Source: Akebia trifoliata (Eukaryota > Streptophyta > Magnoliopsida > Ranunculales > Lardizabalaceae). Taken from it: a DNA stretch of 64,000 nucleotides. The notes under the pieces were generated by a model. The model was not told the origin of the DNA and did not search any database. It was given only the letters and a program-made list of their open reading frames with translations. Both the position numbers and the translations under genes were made by a program. Shown in pieces: positions 24,135 to 35,100 of this stretch (position 1 is the stretch's first letter; each line of letters begins with the position of its first letter). Where the stretch lies: positions 20,094,586 to 20,158,585 of the forward strand of contig CM030707.1 in assembly GCA_017979445.1 (NCBI GenBank), given 5' to 3'.

Positions 24135-26954
24135 AGGATGCATTATTTGATGCGTAGCTAGCAATGATGCATTCTTGATCACCTTGACTAGTGTGTGATA
24201 TGCTTTGGTGAATGTGTCAACATTTTTTTTTTTGTTAATCCGACGTGTTCCTCTAACAAGCTTTATAACTGAGTTGCCTCTATATTCATTCGAGTTGAGG
24301 TGGAACAAAACTTGGAAGCAATTAAGTCCCATTAGAATTTGGTGTATCCAGTGTGCATAGGATCAATGCCACTTCTCAACAACTTTATTTTAACAGAACT
24401 TGAATGCTGCCTCTTCAGCCCATCGTGTTTGGGTCATGTATAGGAACATTACCGCACTAACCTGGCCCAATGGGCTGTTTTTTTTTTTTTTAAAGGCTCA
24501 TAGCTCTATGCTTTGTTGTTGTTAGGCCCAATAGCCATGGATCAGGCCTTAAAACAATTATACTAGTCTTGGGCTTGGATGTTGTAATGGACTAGGTTGG
24601 GCTTCAGCATAATTTGCATCTTACTAAGTTAGTAAGCTTAGCTTACTATCATTTTTTTTTTTTATTTATCGATTTTGCTGTTTTGTGTAAACCCTTTGAG
24701 ACTTAGGCAATTAAAAACTGGGGTGTCAATAGAAGTTTTAACAAAACAAAACTCTAAATCTATTCCCTGTTCTCTTCATTCTCGACGGCCATGGAAGCTT
24801 CACCCTCTCAAGTCGCAGCCATGGGAAGTTCGTTTTCTCAGATTTCAGCCGTAGATTCGCATAGTCAAGATCGATTTACACCTTCCACAGCCTCGGATTA
24901 GCTCTCTCTCTCCGGAGAGAAACCGATTATTGGGTTTGGAATTGCCCTTCTTTGAAAAACAGATCTCAAGATTGAAACCTCGATTTCTTTATCTATTTTT
25001 TTAATTAATTTTTTTTTCGAAGAGCCCTCACAACCATGTCCAAGAAGAACTCTTCTTCTTCAAACCGAGCCGGTTTGCAGTTAATGGACGATTCTTGAAG
25101 GAATTTGCAGCAACACGTTCTTTTCTTGAGCGTTACATGCTTATAGGTAACCTCTCTTCCTTCTCCTTCTTCTTCTTTAAATTGTTTTTTTTTTTTTTTT
25201 TTTTTTACTTCGTCTCCAAACATTCAAGACGGGTTCAAGAAGGACTCTTCCTTCTACAAGCCAATCGAATCAATTCGGTGAAGATCTTTCAATCCTCTTT
25301 AAACACTAATAGCCTATTTCAAGAAGGATTCATCTCCCACGGCTGCTGTAGAGGGTTCATCGTCTACTATTTGTCTCGTCCTCCTTTTTCTTCTTTGCAG
25401 ATTGTGATGAGGGAACATCAAGGGGGCAGCAACAACTTTAGTAAGATTTGAATTCTTACTTAGTTAGTAAGCTTAGCTTACTTTCTTTTTTCTTTTTTTT
25501 TTTTTTTTTTCGAATTTTATTTTATTTTATTTTATTTATTTATTTATTTATTTTTTTCACGTCTCTATTCTCCTTCTGTCTCACGTTCCTGCACCGCTGA
25601 GAGTCCCACTCCTCTCTTCTTTCCTACTCCTTCTTCAATTCCACCTTCTTCTCGCCTATTTATTTCATTCTCCTCTTTTTTTTTTCGTTGGAGCAACACT
25701 CTCATAAGGCGCATCTACTCACGTCCCAACCACAGCTGCCTACAGGTTAGTCTCTCTTGTTGCTGTACGTGGAGGCTAAAACAAGGGCTGCTCTTGTTTT
25801 TCTTATTATATTAAAAAAAACTATTCTTACTACCATAATAAGCTTCCAAATCTTGCTAAGGCTTACTGGGTTTACATTGTGATCTCCAAAACGTAAATTG
25901 AAGTCAGAAGGAAGTAAATGAAGACAACAAAACTTTAATCTCCTTTTTCCAGAACATGATGGATTTATTTGTAAAATTTATTCTCGTAACATCTTGAAGA
26001 CTGTGGTGATGGATTGCCAATGCGGTAACTCATGTGCGCTCACATACTTAAGTTCGAGAATAATTTTTTATTTTTTTTATTTTTACAAAACAGGGGCTGC
26101 GACCTCCATATTAGTGATAAAGGCTATTGATGTCGAGTTCTTTGCTTTCCTTCTCACTCTCCTTTCTCTATTGATGGATGTTGGGGAACAGAGATTTATA
26201 ACCCCTTGGATCGAATATTGTGGCGATGGATCTACGTCATTCTTTTTCTTCTTTCTTTGAAATTTTTACTAACTATCCACATCAATGGCAGTAGCAAGGT
26301 TTGGGAGAGTTGCTTGACAGATGAGAAGATAAAGAAGACGATAGTACCAGCGTATCTAAGAGCCGATCTATTTTCAAGGAACTAAGCTCCTTGAATCTCC
26401 ATTTTTTTTCTTTGAAATACCACCCTCTTAATTGTAAGTACGAATTTCCCTCCTCATTAACACCACAAAATTTTCAGATTTTTGAAAACAGAGATCATTC
26501 TTCAGCATTGCATCTCAATTTCAAAATTGGATTGCCGATATAATAATCTTTATGGACCCATGGCCCCAATAAGATTTGAGATCTTGTTAAGGTCTTTGAC
26601 CCCTAGACTTATTTTGGGATTTTTTTTTAGATTCCTTTTGTGATGTTGCTCAGTATAACATCTAACATGCATTTTTTTTCTTTTTTGCAGTAGCTTTAAT
26701 CTTAGCAACTACTCAATTCAATTTTCGTCATCGCACCTCGACAACTATACCAAAAAAAAAAAAAGGTAATATTTCTTTTAAAACCTGATTATCTTGCCAT
26801 ATTCCCTTTTTATACATGATGACTTGCAACAGGGTGCATTGATCAAGTTATTAGGAAACGGTGCTTGTCCGTTAATTTTATAATGACTCGAATTTGTTAG
26901 TCATGCTTGGGGCGAACATTATTGACATGACAGAAGCGTTGCGTAATGTGAAAT
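24135..26954 (+). other. Putative spliced leader region of the antisense PMD gene
   Basis: No long coding frame is present. On the + strand there are well-formed splice signals: donors at 25147 (ATAG|GTAACC), 25745 (CAG|GTTAGT) and 26765 (AAAG|GTAATA), and acceptors ending at 25400 (TTCTTTGCAG) and 26690 (TTTTTTGCAG), with long T-rich tracts before the acceptors. A small open frame, ATG 24791 to TAG 24901 (36 codons), has a good start context and would act as an upstream ORF. A ~60-bp segment around TTAGTAAGCTTAGCTTACT occurs twice (24630 and 25463). The exon structure is inferred. Confidence 0.4.
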
Positions 26955-28260
26955 ATGTACCCGTAGAAGAACCATGCGACGACCCATTTGTCCAGCTAGT
27001 TGGCCAATCTCTAGCATAGCTGTTCATCAGTAATGCTTAGGAGGTGACAACGTCAACTGGCTGACAAACGTCAATTGGCCAGAAAAATTACTTGAAGCAG
27101 GATTTGTTCAAACCGAAGAACCATGCGACGATCCATTTGTCCAGCTAGTTGGCCAACTTCTAGCATAGCTGTTCATCAGTAGTGCTTAGAAGGTGACAAC
27201 GTCAACTGGCTGACAAACGTCAATTGGCTAAAAAAATTACTTGAAACAGGATTTGTTCAAAAAGAAGAACCATGCGACGATCTCTTTGTCCAGCTAGTTG
27301 GCCAATCTCTAGCATAGCTGTTCATCAGTAGTGCTTAGGAGGTGACAACGTCAACTGGCTGACAAACGTCAATTGGCCAGAAAAATTACTTGAAGCAGGA
27401 TTTGTTCAAACCGAAGAACCATGCGACGATCCATTTGTCCAGCTAGTTGGCCAACCTCTAGCATAGCTGTTCATCAGTAGTGCTTAGAAGGTGACAACGT
27501 CAACTGGCTGACAAACGTCAATTGGCTAGAAAAATTACTTGAAGCAGGATTTGTTCAAAAAGAAGAACCATGCGACGATCTATTTGTCCAGCTAGTTGGC
27601 CAATCTCTAGCATAGCTGTTCATCAGTAGTGCTTAGGAGGTGACAACGTTAACTGGCTGACAAACGTCAATTGGCTAGAAAAATTACTTGAAGCAAGATT
27701 TGTTCAAACAGAAGAACCATGCGACGATCCATTTGTCCAACTAATTGACTAATCTCTAAAGCAATTGTTCATCAATAATGCTTAAGAGTGGACAATGTCA
27801 ATCGGTTGACAAACGTCAATTGGCTAAAGAATCACTTGAAGTAAGATTTGTTCATACAAAAGAACCATGCGACGAGCTATTTGTCCAACTAATTGACTAA
27901 TCTCTAAAGCAATTGTTCATCAATAATGCTTAAGAGTGGACAATGTCAATCGGTTGACAAACGTCAATTGGCTAAAGAATCACTTGAAGTAAGATTTGTT
28001 CATATAGAAGAACCATGCGACGAGCTATTTGTCCAGTCGGTTGGTCAATCTTTAGCATAGCTGTTCATCAGTAGTGCTTAAGAGGTGACAACGTCAACTG
28101 GCTGACAAACGTCAATTGGCTAGAAAAATTACTTGAAGCAGGATTTGTTCAAGTAGAAGAACCAGGCGACGATCTATTTGTCCAGTTAGTTGGTCAAGCT
28201 CTAAAGTAGTCATTTATCATTAGTGCTTAAGAGTGGACAAACGTCAATTGGCTAATCTCT
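26955..28260. repeat. 149-bp tandem array, nine copies, inside inner element
   Basis: ACCATGCGACGA-type starts recur at 26971, 27120, 27269, 27418, 27567, 27716, 27864, 28012 and 28161, a period of 148-149 bp. Each unit contains two copies of the motif CGTCAA(C/T)TGGC(T/C). Copies 6 to 8 form a more diverged subgroup with variants in common (CCAACTAATTGACTAATCTCTAAAGC). The array ends about 150 bp upstream of the PMD start codon and lies between a good + strand donor (26765) and acceptor (28409), so it would fall in a leader intron. Confidence 0.9.
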
Positions 28261-28411
28261 AGCACTATAGCACTATTGAACATGATGGATTTTTATTCAT
28301 ACTCTTATATACTTTTAGTCAATGTGACACTAGTACTTAGTAAGACTTTTTTTTTTTTTTTTTTTGAATAAATGTGTTTATTCTTTTCTTTTCCATTGAA
28401 ATTTTGCAGAG

Positions 28412-31400
28412 ATGGCTAGGGACACCCTTTCCAAAGGTTTAAGGAATAAGAATCGTTCCAAACGAAGCTTACCGCGTGAAGGTTGGGTAGATGACCATGC
28501 AGATCCTTCTCAGAAAGGAAAATGGCTTTGTTTTCCCCATGTTATGATATCTGGTCATTCAAAAGGAGGAAATATTTCATCTATGGAGCTGAAACTTGCA
28601 GTGCACACACCGATGACTGGTCCTTTGAAGGCACATGATACAGAAAGGGACACATCACTTGATTTGGCAGCTTTGAGTGAATATCCTTCAACGGTTGACC
28701 TACTTCCTGGAGATGAGATTGATATGGAGCGTCAACCATCTTTATGTCATCCTCCACATCATGATCGAACTCGTAATTGTCCACAGGCTGTTTTGGCACA
28801 GAAAATCATGCAACGTTTCACTCGATGGGGTTCGGATATTGAACCTCGAGGCGACATTCGATATCTCAGTGGTTTTTGGGACTGGAGTTTGGACGTGAGC
28901 CATAAACTACAAAGCAGAAAGTCGACAGCTTCCCTTGGTGAAACTATATTTGCAGCTAGTAAGGAGTACAGTCGTCCTAATGGTATGTACCGGGCTTTGT
29001 GTGAGTTTTGGTGTCCCGAAACCAATACTTTTGTGACAGGTCGTGGGGAAGTTGGCATTTCTTTATGGGAAATGCAGAAGATTTCTGGGCTTTCTATCAC
29101 CGGTGAGTATTATGAAGAAGTAGTACCCAGTCTCAATGAACTCATGGGTTGCAACGGTGTTTCAGGACTTCCTCTTTCCTGTCAGTATCTGTTCAAGGCA
29201 TATGCTTTACTGATTCTTGAAAAAGGGAGTGACTGTGTTAGTCACAGTGAGTGGCTTGATTTCTGGTATGTTAAAGCTGAACGAATTTCTAATCCTCGTC
29301 TGACAGTAGAGTATAAAGAAAGGGCAAAATCGTTCTACATTAATCGTAATGGCCGTCAGTATCCTAGAACAAAATTACAAAGACCCTTTTCTTCTCGAGT
29401 TACTTTGGCTAAGGGGGGTCGTAAAGAGGGAGAAAATCCATTTATCAGGCTCGGTTTTCTTGCAAATCAGAATGTTGAAGATGAAGCTATGACAGCTGCA
29501 TACCTCTCCTTGTGGTTGTGTCGTTTTGTTCTCCCTTGTGAGAATGGTGATGTTATTCGTCCAGGTACTTTCAAGATAGCAGCATTGATGGCCCGAGGTA
29601 CTACGTTCAGCTTGGTACCTCCACTTCTGTGTTGTTTATACAAAGGTCTAACTCAGACTTATTGGGGTATGAAAACACAGAAAGTTGTAGGTGCCTCCAC
29701 GAGTTATTGTCCCCTTCATTACTTATTTGGGTGGGTTGGACTTCATTTTCCTCGGGGAGTATTTGGTAGCATTGATGCTGACTTTGGACCTCCGTATTTG
29801 GTTCGCACAGCTGGTGTTTCCAACTCATACTTTTATTGGGAAGATAGTGCTAAAGATGCAAGGAATCTGATAAGAACCATGGATTCTAGTGATTTTAAAT
29901 GGTATCCGGAAGAGATTTGGCCGCCAAAAGGTCATAGAAGGATGCGGACTGATGATGGTGATGATCCTTCTGAAATTCAAGCTTTCATGATAAGCTGTCG
30001 TCCTGGATTTGTTATGTTTCGATATGGTGATGTTTGCGAGGTGGAAATGTATAGCCCTCACAGGTTTGCTCGTCAACAAGGCTTTCGTCAACGTATCCCT
30101 GGAACTCCGATTCCTTTCACAAGATCCGTGGATGGGATAGAGTTATACAGTTTATGGTTGTCTTTGACTCAGACCAAAAGTCGAGTCAATTTTTTTATTC
30201 CTCCAAAAGTGCAAGACATGAACCGGCAATTTGATAAGAGTTATAGGGATTGGTGGGTTCAAGATGTACTACCTCATTTGGATGCCCTTGATTTTCGTCT
30301 TCTTGAAGATAGCGTCTCCGTTCCGAACTTTAATTTTGATGAAAGAAAAGGATTTGAAGATCGTGAGGCACGTCGTTCTCGAAAAAGAAGAATAGAACAC
30401 ACTAGCATTGATGATACGCAAAATGTCATTGCAGAACGTAGATTGAAATTGCGTTTCAAAAAAATACTGCCGACTCCAACGACTACTCGAACAGAACAGG
30501 CCAACATTCTTGGGGTAGATGTAGAACAAGTTGTTCATAAATCAAGTCCCGTTAGTTCTTTGAAGCCTGTTGTTCAGACTAAACCTAAAGATACGAGTGT
30601 GACTCCGGATAGGCAAGAAGCTGAAGCTGAGAATGATGTGTCTCCTAGGAAAGGTAACTTTACACACTTTTTCCTTTCTTAGAAATTTCATGTTTTTTTT
30701 TTTTAAATGTATAATCTTTTGTGATTTAATTGATCTCGCAGAATCATCAACCAATATACATTCCATTGCCGATTTGTTCGCCTCAGAAGATTTTCCAATC
30801 TTCCCTGTCTTCTCGGGTATGGGAGATGTTTTGAATGTCAGTCATCTTAGTAGAGGGCTTTCGGAATTGATTGCTACTGAAGACCCCTCAAAGAGTGATG
30901 GGGATGAGGTTTCTTCATGTCCTCGTCAAAATTCTCATGGCATTTCATCAACTTCAACTACACATACGGCTCCTACCGCATTGGCTTTACCTACTTCTAA
31001 TAAGTTGGTTGATTCATCTGTGATTGTTCCGAAGTCACGTGGAATGCTTACTATTTCTACCCAAACTCGACAAGCTTCTTTACATGATAGTGACATCGAC
31101 TTATGCGTTCAACAAGCATTACATAGAGCTCGTGATGAATTCCTTCGATCTAGGGTTGAGTTGATGCTCAATATTGGCTTTTCCAACCTAAGAGAATGGC
31201 AATCACTTCATATGCCGGCCATCATCTCTTCTCTCAAGAATGCTTTCAGAACTGATCCTATGCCTTTTGCTAACTTCTTCGAATCACTTATAACTGGAGT
31301 AGAAGCGTATCTTTCAAGACGAGAGAAGGCTTTATCATCTTTGTCAGCAGATGATAGGGATCTTCAGCTATCTGTCTTGGATCAGGAAGCTCAACTAAAA

Positions 31401-31709
31401 CGTCAATCAGTGGATAGTTTACGTACGCAACTGACTGAAGTTAAAGATAAAGAAGTTGAACTGACTAAACGAGAAGTTGAGATAGAAATCGAGTTGACTC
31501 AAATCAGAGAAATGCTACCACAGGTCGCTGCTTCTAAAGAATCTCTTAATACTCAAGTTCAGGAAGAGGAGGAGGCTCTACTTACTGTTGAAGCGGAGTG
31601 TACTCGCTTATCTAATGCTCCAATCATTGATGATGATGAAATAGCTGCTTGCGAAGCCGAGAGAGAGTCTTTGAAGAAGAAGTTTTGGAACCTTACTTCT
31701 TTATATTAA
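28412..31709 (+). CDS. Plant mobile domain (PMD) protein carried antisense in Tat element; two coding exons
   Basis: Exon 1 is 28412-30653 and exon 2 is 30742-31709. The 88-nt intron has GT (AAAG|GTAACT) and a T-rich stretch before CAG, and joins the frames exactly to give about 1069 codons. The ATG lies two bases after a strong acceptor (ATTTTGCAG), which implies a leader intron. The PMD covers roughly residues 150-640, with FWDWSLDV, the W-C-P-E-T-N-T-F segment and SLWEMQKISGLSITGEYYEE. Basic stretches (RNKNRSKRSLPR and RRSRKRRIE) could be nuclear signals. Exon 2 adds a Ser/Thr-rich linker and a coiled coil rich in Glu, Lys and Leu. PMDs occur in plant transposons and in host proteins such as MAIN/MAIL1; their molecular role is not settled. 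The gene converges on pol. It is fully open despite its length, which suggests it is maintained. Confidence 0.85.
30654..30741 (+). other. Intron of the PMD gene
   Basis: The donor AAAG|GTAACT and acceptor TGATCTCGCAG|AATC bound an 88-nt T-rich segment. Splicing joins two frames that otherwise end or begin in the intron. A retrotransposon travelling through its own RNA keeps this intron only because it is antisense to that RNA. Confidence 0.8.
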
Positions 31710-31782
31710 GTTTTATTTATTTATTTATTTTTTACTGTATAGGACTTAGGAAATTATATCATTGTTCACTTCATTTGAAATT

Positions 31783-31788
31783 AATAAA
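31783..31788 (+). terminator. Polyadenylation signal of the PMD gene
   Basis: AATAAA lies 74 nt after the PMD stop codon, with T-rich sequence downstream. Confidence 0.6.
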
Positions 31789-31826
31789 ATTTCCCCTTTT
31801 CCTTATACGAGTATATCTTCTTTTTT

Positions 31827-31904
31827 TTTTGATGTGGTTGAACCTGAAGTAACTTTACAGGCTGCCTACGTACCCAAAAACGGGATCAAACCATAACGTA
31901 GTTC
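31827..31904 (-). promoter_or_regulatory. Conserved ~80-nt block downstream of pol (inner copy)
   Basis: Read on the minus strand, this non-coding stretch starts GAACTACGT, includes TGATCCC, GGGTACGTAGGCA and AAGTTACTTCAGG, and ends CCACATCAAA. It aligns with 43431-43510 of the outer element with few mismatches and one small gap, although the two elements otherwise differ greatly. In both it follows the integrase end on the sense strand and is followed by an A-rich stretch. Function unknown; see findings. Confidence 0.75.
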
Positions 31905-32131
31905 AGATGGATGCTCTAAGTTTTGCCTAGACCGCCCTCTCGGGTTTTCAATCTAGCGAGCCAAATTTTTTTTTTTTTTTTTTTTTTGGACCGTTCACAG
32001 TTTTAACTCATGCGGGTCAGGAGTATCATGTAGTTTAAGCTCGAACGATAATGAGTATTGCTAAACAGTTTAGGCTCGTGCCGAGGAGCATTGTCAAACA
32101 GTTTAGGCTCGTGCTGGGGAGCATGATTCTT

Positions 32132-35100
32132 TCAAGCATAGTATCGTTTGAGAAATTTCCCGTTGATCGGACCAAGACGTAATCCTTCTGGTGTTACAAG
32201 AAGATATGCACCATTAGTGTATACTTCTTTCACTACATGAGGCCCATCCCATTTCGAATCAAACTTCTTTCCAGAACGGTGTGAGAGGATGATTGGTCGT
32301 TGTACAGCGAGAACTAAATCGCCAACTTGAAAAGAACGTGGTCGAACTTTCTTATTGAATGCACGTGACAGCCGGGCTTGGTAACATTCTAGCCGTTGTT
32401 GTGCTTCTAATCTTTTTTCGTCCAATGCTTCAAGTTCAACCAGACGTAACTTAGCATTCTCATCGCAGGTCAAACCTTCTTGAATCGCAATCCTTAAGGA
32501 AGGTATCTGTCGTTCCAATGGAAGAACAGCTTCAACTCCATAAACCAATGAGTAAGGTGTGGCCTGTGTGGAGGTGCGGTATGAGGTTCTGTATGCCCAT
32601 AATGCTTCTCCAATTCGTTCATGCCAATCTTTTTTCGATTTTGAGACAACCTTCTCAAGAAGCTTGCAGAGAGTTTTGTTGAAGGCTTCGGCGAGTCCAT
32701 TTGCTGCAGCGTTGTACATTGTAGAACATCTCTGCTTAATGTTAAACTTCATGCAGAATTGATCCATCAGCGTATTGCTAAAAGATTTACCATTATCTGT
32801 CATGATATATCGTGGAATGCCATAACGGAAGACGATATTACTTTTGATGAAGTCGACTACCGTTTCTTTCTTGACTTCTCGAAGGGGAACTGCTTCTGCC
32901 CACTTAGAAAAGTAATCTGTTGCGGCGAGGATATAGAGATGTTGCCTTGAAGATTTTGGGAGTGGTCCAACGACATCAAGTCCCCATCCGTCAAAGGGCC
33001 AAGATGCAATTGTAGGATGCAATGGCTCCGGTGGTTGACGAATGTAATCTCCATGAAATTGACAAGCTTTACACCTCTTTGCATGGTTTAGAGAATCTTT
33101 CACCATAGTAGGCCAGTAAAATCCCATCCTCTTCAGACTGTGATGGAGTTTTGGTCCTGACTGATGTGAACCGCACACTCCAGAGTGTGCTTCTTCTAAA
33201 GCATCTCGGATTTCATCATCTCCGAGACATCTCATTAGGATATCGTCAAAAGAACGACGATATAACTTATCATTAAAATATAAAAATCGAGGTGCCCTAC
33301 GACGTATTTCGATTTTGTGTTTTAGGTCGTCTGGCAGCTTCCCATGCTGTAGATAGTCGATAAGTGGCTGTCTCCAATCTTTGATTTCAGCTATTTCAAC
33401 AACGTTTGCTTCGTGAGACTCACAATTTTCATCTATCAAAGGAGGTAATACCCACCGATGGCAGATAGGGATACTCATTGTTTCTCCTTCCGGCATAGCC
33501 AAACTTGCAGCAAGACTAGCTAAAGCGTCAGCCTGCTTGTTTTCAGCTCTTGGTATATGCCTAATGATGACGTCTTCGAATTGTCTTACCAGTTGTAAAG
33601 CATAGTAGTGATAAGGCACTAACTCATGCTTTCGAACGTCATACTCTGTTGAGAGTTGGTTAATGACAAGTTGTGAGTCCCCATACACGTAGAGTTGGTG
33701 TAACTTCATCTCTAGCCCGAGTTCTAAACCAATGATCAGAGATTGGTATTCTGCAACATTGTTTGAACATAGCTTCGTCAAGGCAAACGAGAATGGCAAT
33801 ACTTCATTTTGTGGGGTGATAAAAATTACACCTGCCCCCGCTCCATCTCTTCTAGCTGCGCCATCAAAGAACATTCTCCAAGCTGGAAGCACATCAATAG
33901 AGAATACTTCTTCGTCAGGCAAGTCGTGAGACAATTCCCATTCAGCTGGAATAGGATGATCAGCAAGAAAATCGGCTAACGCCTGCCCTTTTACAGCCTT
34001 TTGAGGGATGTAAATAATTTCAAATTCTGATAAGAGAAGGGCCCATTTAGCTAGTCTTCCCGACAAGACTGGCCTTGTCATGATGTACTTGAGTGGATCA
34101 GCTCGCGCAGTGAGTCGGATTGTGTGCGACAACATGTAGTGCCGGAGTTTCTTTGTGGCAAAGATGAGCGCTAAACATGTTTTCTCGATGGGTGAATAGT
34201 TTACTTCTGCTCCAACAAGAGTTCGACTCAAGTAGTAGAGTGCACCTTCTTTTCCTTCATCATTTTCTTGAGCCAACAATGCTCCTAGTGACATTTCTTG
34301 TGCACTAATATAGAGAATCAATGGCTTTTCAGGAATTGGTGCAGAAAGAACAGGAGGCTTGAGAAGATACTCCTTGATGCTTTTCAGAGCATTCTCACAA
34401 GCTTCATCCCATTCAAATGATGTATCTTTCTTCATCAATCGACTGAAGGGATGACAACGCCCAGCTAAGTTTGAGATAAACCTACGAATGTAGGCAAGTC
34501 GACCTTGTAAACTTTTGAGTTCATGAATATTTTTTGGTGCTGGCATTTTTTGAATGGCTTCGATTTTATTTCGATCGATTTCAATACCACGATGCCGAAC
34601 CACGAATCCCAAAAATTTGCCCGAGGTAACTCCAAAAGCACATTTTAATGGATTCATCTTGAGCTGGTACCGTCGTAATCTGTCGAAGGTATCACGTAGA
34701 TGTTGTAAATGATCTTCTCTTTTCCTGGACTTTACTACTAGGTCATCAACGTAACATTCCACCTTGTCATGTAGCATGTCATCAAAGATTTTCTGCATAC
34801 CTCGCTGGTAAGTGGCACCAGCATTCTTAAGTCCAAAAGGCATAACTTTGTAACAATATATACCTTTTGGGGTACGAAAGGCTGTAAGCTCTTCGTCTTT
34901 TGGCAACATTCGAATTTGATTGTAGCCAGAAGATCCATCCATGAAAGATAAAGCTTCATGTCCTGTGGTTGCATCAACCATAAGCTCTATGATTGGGAGC
35001 GGAAAATCGTCTTTTGGACATGCATTATTCAAGTCGCGAAAATCGACACATACTCGAATTTGCCCATTCTTCTTTCTTACCGGAACTATGTTAGAAATCC

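Noticed and set aside
25005..25451. Open frames 25095-25451 (+) and 25005-25223 (-)
   Set aside because: They run through poly-T/poly-A (Phe or Lys runs) and over predicted splice sites; no family resemblance.
26955..28260. 149-bp array considered as a CRISPR-like array
   Set aside because: The units are contiguous with no unique spacers, in a plant retrotransposon; it is an ordinary tandem repeat.
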